Assembly: GCF_001598695.1 (NCBI RefSeq)
Contig: NZ_BCZK01000004.1
Span: 310,001 to 374,000, forward strand
DNA length: 64,000 bases
Source: Klebsiella oxytoca NBRC 105695
Lineage (GTDB): Bacteria; Pseudomonadota; Gammaproteobacteria; Enterobacterales; Enterobacteriaceae
Direction: 5' to 3'
The notes below the pieces were generated by a model. The model made no database searches, was not told the DNA's origin, and saw only the letters and a list, made by a program, of their open reading frames with translations. Both the position numbers and the translations under genes were made by a program. Positions 9,684 through 18,300 of this stretch are shown here, one piece after another. How positions within the stretch are numbered: position 1 is the stretch's first letter; every line of letters begins with the position of its first letter.

Positions 9684-10673
9684 TTACTGCGCCGGTGATT
9701 GTTCGGCATTAAGGGTCAGACGTGCAACCTGGTTAGTTCTGATAAAACGACTCAAATCGACTGGTTTACCCAGATACTGTATCTGTACCGCCGCCGGTGC
9801 ACCGATTTTCAGTTTATAAGGTGCCTGGCCGCTCAGATTGAGATTACCGCCTTTACGCTGCAACCCGCTGAACAGCTTTTTACCCGTCGCATCGCTCACT
9901 TCAAGCCAGCAGTCGGCGGTGAAATTCAGCACCAGATCCTGAGCCGAGGCCGGCGCAGCGGCCACGTTTGCCTGGTCGGTCGGTAGCGGCGAAGTTGGAC
10001 TGGCGGGCGCTGGGGTAGCCGCCGTGTCAACGTTCGCCTGAGAAGGCGCAACAACGGCGTTGTTATCGACCGGGGCCGCAGTCGCAGCCGGAGCCGAGGT
10101 GGCTGGCGCAGAAGAGGTCTCTGCCGGCGCGCTGTTAGCAGCGGTATCGGCGGAAGAATTCGCCGAACCATTGTCCAGAGGAATACTTTGGCTGTTGTTA
10201 TCGCCAGCGTTCAGCTCGGCGGAGGACTGATCGGCCATGGTGGAGATCTCGTCCTGCTGCGCTTTGTGGTCCTGCCACCACCACGCGCCGCTGAGGCCAA
10301 TCACCACGAACAGCACCAGCCAGGTAAAACTCATTAGCCAGCCGTCGCGTTTTTTGCGACGTTTACCCAGCGAGAAGCTCTGCATTGGCGCCACTTTTGC
10401 CGCACGAATGGGAGCCTGCTTCGCCATCATCGGCAGCAGTTCTTCTTCAGGGATGTGCACGAGGCGGGCATAAGAGCGGATATAGCCGCGCAGGAAGGTT
10501 GAAGCCAGATCGGCGGGTGCCTTATCGTCTTCAATATCACGAACCGTGGAAACCTTCAGGCATAAGCGCTCAGCCACCGCTTGCTGGCTGAGCCCGAGTT
10601 GTTCACGGGCGTTACGCAAACGCGCGCCCGTAGTGTTTGCTTCTTGATGGTCTTGAGTGGCTTCAGTATTCAT
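9684..10673 (-). CDS. rodZ: Cytoskeleton protein RodZ
   Basis: Bitopic inner-membrane protein that links MreB filaments to the elongasome and maintains rod shape. Length 329 aa. Seen: cytoplasmic helix-turn-helix domain (about residues 18-75, with [10 protein letters not shown]), a basic stretch [10 protein letters not shown], one membrane helix at about 112-133, a long Ala/Ser/Pro/Thr-rich periplasmic linker (about 150-240), and a C-terminal DUF4115 beta domain (from about 240). The linker is low-complexity and probably the most variable part. Upstream towards rlmN is a 274-bp gap holding the rlmN terminator-like hairpin and probably the rodZ promoter. Confidence 0.95.
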   Translation of the reverse strand: MNTEATQDHQEANTTGARLRNAREQLGLSQQAVAERLCLKVSTVRDIEDDKAPADLASTFLRGYIRSYARLVHIPEEELLPMMAKQAPIRAAKVAPMQSFSLGKRRKKRDGWLMSFTWLVLFVVIGLSGAWWWQDHKAQQDEISTMADQSSAELNAGDNNSQSIPLDNGSANSSADTAANSAPAETSSAPATSAPAATAAPVDNNAVVAPSQANVDTAATPAPASPTSPLPTDQANVAAAPASAQDLVLNFTADCWLEVSDATGKKLFSGLQRKGGNLNLSGQAPYKLKIGAPAAVQIQYLGKPVDLSRFIRTNQVARLTLNAEQSPAQ

Positions 10674-10909
10674 TCGCTACAACTACTGGTACGTGAAATT
10701 TAAAATTCAGCGCCGGTGACCCCGCGCCGCGAGACATCTGCTCAACGTCAGACAAACAGTATAAGTCCGTATGACGTACTATCACAGAGACTTATCAATA
10801 TTGAATGCTAAGCGGTTGTTGTACCGCTACATACTGCCTCAAAGTCGACAAAAACGCACCGTAATTATTAACCAGAACAGCGTATTTCGCCCGGCTATAC
10901 AACATAAAT

Positions 10910-10941
10910 ATGCAGCGCACCGCCCAGGCTGTGCGCTGCAT
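10910..10941 (-). terminator. Hairpin after rlmN
   Basis: Perfect 11-bp inverted repeat (ATGCAGCGCAC) with a 10-base loop, beginning 7 bp past the rlmN stop. The tail on the minus strand is AT-rich (ATTTATGTTG) but not a clean T-run, so termination strength is uncertain. Confidence 0.6.
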
Positions 10942-10947
10942 CATTTA

Positions 10948-12114
10948 TCAAACTGCCTTCACGTCGATCGCTTCGCCCTGCATACGTTTACGCAGCGTAC
11001 GTTTGGTTCGGTCGATAACGTCGCCGGCCAGCTGGCCGCAGGCTGCGTCGATATCGTCACCGCGAGTTTTACGCACGATAGTGGTGAAACCATACTCCAT
11101 CAATACCTTGGAGAAACGGTCGATGCGACTGTTAGAACTGCGGCCATACGGCGCTCCCGGGAAGGGGTTCCACGGGATGAGGTTGATCTTGCACGGCGTA
11201 TCTTTTAACAGCGCCGCCAGCTCGTGGGCATGCTCGGTACCGTCGTTGACGTGATCCAGCATGACGTATTCGATCGTCACGCGGCCCTGGTTGGCATTGG
11301 ACTTCGAAATATAACCACGTACCGAGTTCAGGAAGGTCTCGATATTATATTTCTTGTTGATCGGCACGATTTCGTCACGAATGGTATCGTTCGGCGCGTG
11401 CAGAGAGATAGCCAGCGCGACGTCAATCATATCGCCAAGCTTATCAAGCGCAGGCACCACGCCGGAAGTGGAGAGCGTGACGCGACGTTTTGAGAGCCCA
11501 AAGCCGAAGTCGTCGAGCATGATTTCCATAGCCGGAACCACGTTGGTCAGGTTCAGCAGCGGCTCGCCCATGCCCATCATTACCACGTTGGTAATCGGAC
11601 GCACGCCGGTGGTCTTCACCGCACCGACGATTTTCGCCGCGCGCCAGACCTGGCCGATAATTTCCGAAACCCGCAGATTGCGGTTAAAGCCCTGCTGCGC
11701 CGTGGAGCAGAATTTACACTCCAGCGCACAGCCCACCTGAGAAGAAACGCACAGGGTGGCGCGATCGTCTTCCGGGATATACACGGTTTCGACGCGCTGA
11801 TCGCCAACGGCAATCGCCCATTTGATGGTGCCGTCGCTGGAGCGCTGTTCTTCAACGACTTCCGGGGCGCGGATTTCCGCGACTTCCTTTAATTTGCCGC
11901 GCAGAACTTTGTTGATGTCGGTCATCTCGTCAAAGTTATCGCAGCAGTAGTGATACATCCATTTCATCACCTGATCGGCGCGGAAAGGCTTTTCGCCCAT
12001 GTTTTTGAAAAACTCGCGCATCTGCTGACGATTCAGATCCAGCAGGTTGATTTTGGCATCTTTGTTCGGCACCGTCAGTGCGGCGCTATCAGGTGTGACT
12101 ATTTGTTCAGACAT
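10948..12114 (-). CDS. rlmN: Dual-specificity 23S rRNA/tRNA adenine-C2 methyltransferase
   Basis: Radical SAM enzyme that makes m2A2503 in 23S rRNA and m2A37 in several tRNAs. Length 388 aa (E. coli 384). Seen: the radical-SAM cluster motif with Cys129, Cys133 and Cys136 (CALECKFC), the GMGEPLLN block, and the second catalytic Cys in the C-terminal [10 protein letters not shown] segment, needed for the methyl-Cys intermediate. The N terminus carries about 20 extra variable residues before [10 protein letters not shown]. It precedes rodZ on the same strand. Upstream are a terminator and ERIC-like repeats that separate it from ndk. Confidence 0.97.
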   Translation of the reverse strand: MSEQIVTPDSAALTVPNKDAKINLLDLNRQQMREFFKNMGEKPFRADQVMKWMYHYCCDNFDEMTDINKVLRGKLKEVAEIRAPEVVEEQRSSDGTIKWAIAVGDQRVETVYIPEDDRATLCVSSQVGCALECKFCSTAQQGFNRNLRVSEIIGQVWRAAKIVGAVKTTGVRPITNVVMMGMGEPLLNLTNVVPAMEIMLDDFGFGLSKRRVTLSTSGVVPALDKLGDMIDVALAISLHAPNDTIRDEIVPINKKYNIETFLNSVRGYISKSNANQGRVTIEYVMLDHVNDGTEHAHELAALLKDTPCKINLIPWNPFPGAPYGRSSNSRIDRFSKVLMEYGFTTIVRKTRGDDIDAACGQLAGDVIDRTKRTLRKRMQGEAIDVKAV

Positions 12115-12169
12115 AATTGATTCCGGCCTCGTTATTACACGTTATGGCCCCTGGAGGGTTAAAAAGAAA

Positions 12170-12199
12170 CGCCCCGGGAGCGACTGCTCAGCCGGGGCG
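12170..12199 (-). terminator. Rho-independent terminator in the ndk-rlmN gap
   Basis: Stem CGCCCCGG / CCGGGGCG enclosing a second small GAGC-GCTC hairpin, followed on the minus strand by TTTCTTTTT. It ends transcripts arriving from ndk and the ERIC-like region before rlmN begins at 12114. Confidence 0.75.
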
Positions 12200-12224
12200 C
12201 TGTATTCTACAAATTCTGGCCCAT

Positions 12225-12470
12225 CAATACTACGTCTGCACGCAGCAATGATGAAAAAATCTGTAACTGCCAGGCAGCTCCTCGTGACCGGGGTGAACGC
12301 GCGCAGCCAACACCGCGACGGTCGAAAAGGCGACGAGGATGGTATCTCCAAAGTATTTTACGTCACGGCGAAGCGGCGAGTTCGCAAATCCCCGGGAGTA
12401 TAGATAACGATGTGACCGGGGTGCGCGAATGAAGCCAACAAAGCGGTGGCGTGAAAGACGCGGGAGATTA
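12225..12470. repeat. Two tandem, diverged ERIC-like repeats
   Basis: Most of the 353-bp ndk-rlmN gap. The core GTGACCGGGGTG followed by GCGC or GCGAA and then AGCCAAC occurs twice (near 12284 and 12412), matching the right half of the enterobacterial ERIC element. The second copy also keeps the left-hand half with GGCGAG and AAATCCCCGGGAG (from about 12340). The first copy is more degraded on its left side. The second runs up to the ndk stop codon. ERICs are non-autonomous and can fold in mRNA; here they would lie in the 3' region of ndk mRNA. Confidence 0.7.
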
Positions 12471-12899
12471 GCGGGTGCGCGGGCAAACCTCGCCTTCAGC
12501 AAAGAAAAACGCGATTTCGCGCGCAGCGGATTCAACGGAATCGGAACCGTGGGTGCCGTTCTCGGTGAAGCTGTCAGCGTAGTCTGCGCGCAGCGTACCC
12601 GCCAGCGCGTTCGCCGGGTTAGTTGCGCCCAGCAGGTCACGATGACGCTGAACCGCATTTTCGCCTTCCAGCACGGAAACAACGATCGGACCGGAAGTCA
12701 TGAACTCAACCAGACCGTCAAAGAACGGGCGACCTTCGTGCTCAGCATAGAAGCCGCGAGCCTGCTCAACGGTCAGATGCAGCATTTTAGTGCCAACGAT
12801 TTTGAACCCTGCAGCTTCAAAGCGAGAAAAGATGCCGCCAATAACGTTTTTTGCCACCGCGTTTGGTTTGATGATGGAAAAAGTACGTTCAATAGCCAT
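12468..12899 (-). CDS. ndk: Nucleoside diphosphate kinase
   Basis: Transfers the gamma phosphate of ATP to nucleoside diphosphates, balancing NTP and dNTP pools. Length 143 aa, as in E. coli. The frame is open upstream, but the start at 12899 is chosen because [18 protein letters not shown] is the family N terminus and GAGGTT precedes it. Seen: the active-site block NGTHGSDS containing the phosphorylated His (His117 in E. coli numbering) and the nucleotide-site sequence around [11 protein letters not shown]. Followed by ERIC-like repeats and a terminator. Ordinary housekeeping gene. Confidence 0.98.
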   Translation of the reverse strand: MAIERTFSIIKPNAVAKNVIGGIFSRFEAAGFKIVGTKMLHLTVEQARGFYAEHEGRPFFDGLVEFMTSGPIVVSVLEGENAVQRHRDLLGATNPANALAGTLRADYADSFTENGTHGSDSVESAAREIAFFFAEGEVCPRTR

Positions 12900-13069
12900 G
12901 ATAACCTCTTTATATATGTTGTTCTGTTTTGCAGATGAGCAGATGAGACCGATAAATACGGCGCGAATTATAATCATCATCTAAGGCGATTGCCTATGTG
13001 TTTAGGTAACATTTTTTTAAAAAAAAGCGACCTTAAACAACAAATCCAGCCCATTAAGGCAAGTTCTGT

Positions 13070-15394
13070 TTATTGCACCGTGAAGTTCGCGGCAACAATT
13101 TGCCCCGCCTCATCCATCACCACCAGTTGATAACGGTCAGGGCGATCGATGCCAAGCGTCGCACTGCCCCCTTCCGCCAGCAGCGGCTCGCCGTTCAGAA
13201 ACCACCAGCGCCGCCCTTCCCCTCCGGTCGTTTGCAGCGACAGCATCACCCTCTGCTCGCCGGGCAGTCGTTTAACGACTGCGCCCTCGCGTATGCCCGA
13301 GAGCACCAGCGGTGCGGCATCAGCGCTTTGGACCGGCGGACACGCCGCCGAAACTGCAGGCAGCCTGACCCGACGTCGTTCGCCTGCGGGTAGCCAGGGT
13401 TCGAGCGGCAGCGGCCAGACGTCGAAGCTTTTCTCTACCGCGCCGGGGCAATCTGCCGCCACCCGCTGTCCTTTTTCGTTCAGCCAGACCGGAAAGCGGA
13501 TCCCACGCATACCTTCCTGTCCAGGGAGCAGCAAGGTCGGCGGCTGACTCTCATCAAGTAGCCAGGTGGCCAGCCGTCGGCGACAGTTCGCATCCCCCGC
13601 AGGTAAATACTGCCCGCCGGGCCAGCAAACCGTCCCGGCGCTGACCGATGAGGGACGCGGGTCGCTCGGCAATCCGCCGCGGCTCATTGCCGGCCGCGCC
13701 AGCAGCATATTATTGACCTGATTCAGCAGCGGCACCGCGCTGGCGAAACCAAACTGTCCGACAACCGGCGTGCCGTCAGGTCTTCCGGTCCAGATACCTA
13801 TCAGATAGCGGGCGTTCACGCCGATTGCCCAGGCATCGCGATAGCCGTAGCTGGTTCCGGTTTTCCACGCCAGCGGCACCACCTGTACCAGCGATGTATC
13901 GGGAACCGGCTGCGCTTCGCCGGCCAGAATGCGCCGCACAATCCAGGCGGCCCCCGGCGACAGCAGCGGTCGTTCAACCAGCGGTGAATCAGGAGTGATG
14001 CGCAGTTGCCCCGCCTTACCGTGACGGGCGAACGCGCTGTACGCCGCCACGATATCCGCCAGACGCGCGCCGGCGCCGCCGAGGATCAGCGATAGATTCG
14101 GCTCCGCGCCGGCGGGCAGCATCAGCGGCAATCCGGCATTGCGCAGCCTGGCGGCAAAACGCTTCGGCCCGTAGGCCTCCAGCACCTGCACAGCCGGAAG
14201 GTTCAACGAGCGAACCAGCGCTTCGCTGGCGCTTACCGGCCCGTGAAAACCGCTGTCAAAGTTGCCCGGCCGGTAGTCGCTAAACCGGCGCGGGACATCC
14301 TGTAATAGCGAAGCCGGATGGATCAGTCCCTCATCCAGCGCCATGCCGTAGACAAACGGTTTCAGTACCGAACCCGGGGAGCGGATCGCCGATACCATAT
14401 CAATGTGGCCAAAGCGGCTATCATCACTGATATCCGCCGATCCTACCCAGCCGCGCACCTTCATATTGGTATGGTCGACCACCACCATCGCTAAAGAGCT
14501 GCGCGGCGGCAGGCGCGATTTCCAGTTCAGCGCCAGATCTTCCAGCTGCCGCTGCAGCCCGGCATCCAGCGTCGTTACTACCTTCTCAGACCGGCTGCTC
14601 GCCAGCGCGCGGCGGGAGAAAAGCGGCGCCAGCTGCGGCATCTGCCGCGGAAACAGCCAGACGGGCTCTTCGATAGCTTCTCGCACCGGCTGCGGCGGCC
14701 ACACGCCCTGATTTTCCATTCTCAGCAGCACTTTATCGCGCGCCGCCTGCGCTCGTTCCGGCCAGCGGTCCGGGCGCAGCCTGCTTGGCGCCTGCGGCAG
14801 AACGGCCAGCAGCGCCGCTTCGCCGTAGCTTAGCTGTGCGGGCGGTTTACCGAGATAAGCCCAGCTGGCCGCGCCAATCCCCTGCAGCGTGCCGCCGAAC
14901 GGCGCCCGATTGAGATAGAGCGTGAGGATCTCGCTTTTTGACAGATGCCACTCCAGCTGCAGCGCCCGCCATAGCTGACGCAGCTTGCCGCCGAAGGTGC
15001 GGGGATGAGGATCGAGCAGGCGCGCCACCTGCATGGTCAGGGTGCTCCCTCCGGAGATCACTCTCCCGGAAGTGAGATCCTGCCAGGCGGCGCGAGCGAT
15101 CGCCAACGGGTTAACGCCGGGATGCTCCCAGAACCAGCGATCTTCATAGTGGATCAGCGCCTGCAAATAGCGCGGCGAAACATCAGCCAGCGTTACCGGA
15201 TAGCGCCAGACGCCCTGCGCATCGGCAAAGCGCCACAGCGGCGTACCGTCTTCCGCCACCACTACTCTGGCAGGGGTAACCTCACGCAGCGGCAGCGGCC
15301 ACAGCCGGTCTGCCGCCAGCAGCAATAGCCACAGCAAAAAAATAAACGCCGCCAGCCAGCGCCAGCGGCGTTTGATACGCCTCAGCGCCCGCAT
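13070..15394 (-). CDS. pbpC: Penicillin-binding protein 1C
   Basis: Bifunctional class A penicillin-binding protein (774 aa; E. coli 770) anchored in the inner membrane by a helix at about residues 13-30. Seen: glycosyltransferase-51 blocks EDRWFWEHPG (catalytic Glu84) and SGGSTLTMQ (114-122); transpeptidase motifs SVLK with Ser342, SLN at 396-398 and KTGTS at 511-515; and a C-terminal PBP1C domain (BiPBP_C) from about 690. Known: PBP1C's exact contribution to peptidoglycan synthesis is unclear, and it is commonly encoded next to the bacterial alpha-2-macroglobulin. Here its ATG abuts the yfhM stop codon with no gap, indicating a yfhM-pbpC operon. Confidence 0.97.
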   Translation of the reverse strand: MRALRRIKRRWRWLAAFIFLLWLLLLAADRLWPLPLREVTPARVVVAEDGTPLWRFADAQGVWRYPVTLADVSPRYLQALIHYEDRWFWEHPGVNPLAIARAAWQDLTSGRVISGGSTLTMQVARLLDPHPRTFGGKLRQLWRALQLEWHLSKSEILTLYLNRAPFGGTLQGIGAASWAYLGKPPAQLSYGEAALLAVLPQAPSRLRPDRWPERAQAARDKVLLRMENQGVWPPQPVREAIEEPVWLFPRQMPQLAPLFSRRALASSRSEKVVTTLDAGLQRQLEDLALNWKSRLPPRSSLAMVVVDHTNMKVRGWVGSADISDDSRFGHIDMVSAIRSPGSVLKPFVYGMALDEGLIHPASLLQDVPRRFSDYRPGNFDSGFHGPVSASEALVRSLNLPAVQVLEAYGPKRFAARLRNAGLPLMLPAGAEPNLSLILGGAGARLADIVAAYSAFARHGKAGQLRITPDSPLVERPLLSPGAAWIVRRILAGEAQPVPDTSLVQVVPLAWKTGTSYGYRDAWAIGVNARYLIGIWTGRPDGTPVVGQFGFASAVPLLNQVNNMLLARPAMSRGGLPSDPRPSSVSAGTVCWPGGQYLPAGDANCRRRLATWLLDESQPPTLLLPGQEGMRGIRFPVWLNEKGQRVAADCPGAVEKSFDVWPLPLEPWLPAGERRRVRLPAVSAACPPVQSADAAPLVLSGIREGAVVKRLPGEQRVMLSLQTTGGEGRRWWFLNGEPLLAEGGSATLGIDRPDRYQLVVMDEAGQIVAANFTVQ

Positions 15395-18300
15395 TTATGG
15401 CGCAACGGTTAGCGGTCCGCTGGCTGCGCCAGTTGCCCGCCACTGCGGCACGTACATCGACTCAACCTGCGGCTGCGGTACCTGATAGGTGCCCGGCGTC
15501 ACCGCGCGCGCCAGATAAACCAGCGTCACCGGCTGGCCTTCATTGATAGCTACCGCGGCCACAAAGCGATCGTCGCGAAACTCAATGTGCTGGATATCGG
15601 CCTGCTGCATCTGGTTAAGCAGATTTTGCACCACCTCGCCGTTCTCCTGCAGACTGGCGCTGCTGTTGGCCAGATTCTGGTTTTCCAGCTCCAGCCCCGC
15701 CGGGAGTAAATCCACTACCAGCGCGTCCGGGACGTTACGCTTAGCCGTCACCTCCAGCTTCACCAGCACTAGTTCGCCGCTGCGCAGCGAAGAGAGCGAT
15801 TTCTGCTGACCCTGGGTATCGAAAACTTGCCGTTCAATGCCCAGTACGTTGCCCCCCGGCTGCGGCGCGTTCTGCGGGTAGCCGCTGCTATCGAGACGCA
15901 GCCACAGCGGCTGCTGACCGGTATTGGTCACCTGCAAGGCCGCCAGCTGATCGCCGGTCAGGTTACGGGTTTGCGCTTTCTCGCCGGAGAGCGGTTCGGC
16001 CTGCACGGAGGTTTGCGCCTGCCAGCTGCCGGGAAGATCCTGCAACGTACGTCCGGCCAGGAACAGGGCATTACTCTCCTGCGTCGAGAGCCAGCGCTGG
16101 CCGTAGGCTTCTTCCGCCAGATTGCTGAGCAGCGTATTTTGCGCTTCCGGCAGCAGTTTGTTCTCCTCCAGCAGCGCCAGCTTCAGCGCATCGTCGCGCA
16201 GCTCGCTGCCGTAATCGCCGAGCCAGCGGTTCGCCTCCTGCCGCGACGTGCTCAGCGCCAGCTTCAGGGCTTCGTCGCCGCGCGGCGCATCGCCCATCAA
16301 TTTCAGGGCCACGCCCAGCTGCAGTAGCGGCAGACCGGAACGCGCCTGGTCGTGACGGCTCCAGATTTCGCGCAGCGCGCCGAGCGGCGCTTTCTGCTGC
16401 CGTGCCAGCACCAGCGCGGCGTAGGCCTGAGCGGCAAAACGGCTGGCCTGGGCATCATCGCTGTAGCGGACGGCGATCAGCCCCGGCTCCTGTAAATAAC
16501 GCAGCAGGCGCTGGTTGCCGTTATTGACGGCATTGGTTGGTACGCTATAGCCCTGCTCGCCCGCCCGGACGAGGAAGTCCATCGTGTAGGCGGTTAGCCA
16601 GTACTCTTCCGGCCCCTCTCTGTCCCACAGGGCGAAACCGCCGTCATCGCGCTGCATCTGCAGCAGGCGAGAAATGCCGATATCCACCGCCGCGCGTCGT
16701 TTTTCATCGCTATCGCCGCCGATCCCCAGGGCTTTAAGCTGGGCGGCGTTGGTATAGAGCGACGGGAATAGCCCGCTGGTGGTCTGCTCCAGGCAGCCGT
16801 AAGGATAGGCCTTCAGGTCGCGAATATAGCGCGCCAGGTTCAGCGGCGGCTTGCCGCTAAACACCAACTGCCCCTGCAACGTGGCCGGCGAGAAACCCTC
16901 GCTTTGCGCCGCCGGAGCCTGCCAGCTTTCCCCCGGCTGGAGGACAGCGCCGGAATTCACGGTTTGCGCCGGGAAGGCGGGACGCACGCCCAGCTTCCAC
17001 TGCTTCTGCATTGGCGTGAAAGTTTCACCCGGCAGGTTCAGGCCGCTGATGGTGGCATTTACCTCACCATCGCCAAAGCCTTGTAGGGCGCGAACGGGCA
17101 CAAACAGGGTGCTGCGCGCGCCGGGCGCCAGATGCACCGGCGGTATTTCTCCCCCTGCAAGCTGCAGCAGACCGCTGGCTGCCAGCGCAACGTTGAGAGT
17201 CTGCGGCTTATCGGTCAGGTTGCTGAGATCCAGCGCCAGGCGAGTGGTATCTCCGCTGGCGAGGAAACGCGGCATATTCAGCTCCGCAATCACCGGCGCC
17301 GCCACGATCGTTTTTTCTTCGCTGCTGCCGAAATCATCAGCCGTCCACGCCTGCGCCATGATCCGCAGTTCGCCGTTAAAGTCGCCGATTGGCAGGGTCA
17401 CCGTCCCTTCGCCTTTCTCATCCAGCACAACCGGCTGTGCCTGCTGGGCGATAATCGTCACGTGATTAACCGGCGGCTTACCGCCGCGTTTCAGTTCATC
17501 GCCGTCGCCGCCGAAGCGCAGGCTGGCGAGCCTCCCCTGTCCTTCAATGACCTGACCATAGATATCGTAAATATCGGCGCCGTAGCGTTTCTGGCCAAAG
17601 AACGCGTTCCAGGGATCCGGCGTGGCGTAGTCGGTAATATTGAGTACGCCGCTATCGACGGCAGAGAGCAGAACGTTAACCTGTTTCGGCGTCTCGCCTT
17701 CTTTGAGGCTGGCCTTAATCTTCACTTTCAACGGCTGGTCAGGACGCATTTTATCCGGTGCTTCCAGCGCCAGATTCAGGCGACGGTTATCATCGCCAAG
17801 CGGCAGGTGCAGCAGCCCCACGGCCCGTTTTGGCGTTGCGGACTGGGATTTATCCCCCGGGCGAATCACCAGGGTGCTGAGGTACAGGTCGTGACGATTC
17901 CAGGCTTTATCCACCGGGATAGATAATTCCATCCCTTCCGCCGGGACGTCAATCTCCTGCCACCACAGCGGCCCTTCGCTTGATTCCACCAGCGCGTAGC
18001 CTTTACCGGCAGCCGGAGCGGCAATATGCAGCTTGATCGTATCGCCGGGTTTATAGGCCGGTTTATCCAGCTTCATGGTAACGCGGTCCGGACGCGCCGC
18101 CCCCTGGCCTTCGCTGTTATCCTGCCAGCTGTACCCTGCCCAGAAGCGTACGCTGCTGACGACATCATCCGGCCCTTTGACTTCCAGGCGATAGGCGCCC
18201 CACTCGACCGGGAAACTGACTTTCGCCGTTTGCCCGGCAGAGAGATCGAGCGATTCCTCACCTTCCTGAAGATCTTTTTGATCGAACTGTGACTGCCAGC

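Noticed and set aside
10771-11208. Plus-strand open frame at the rlmN 3' end
   Set aside because: Covers the rlmN hairpin and antisense rlmN sequence without RBS.
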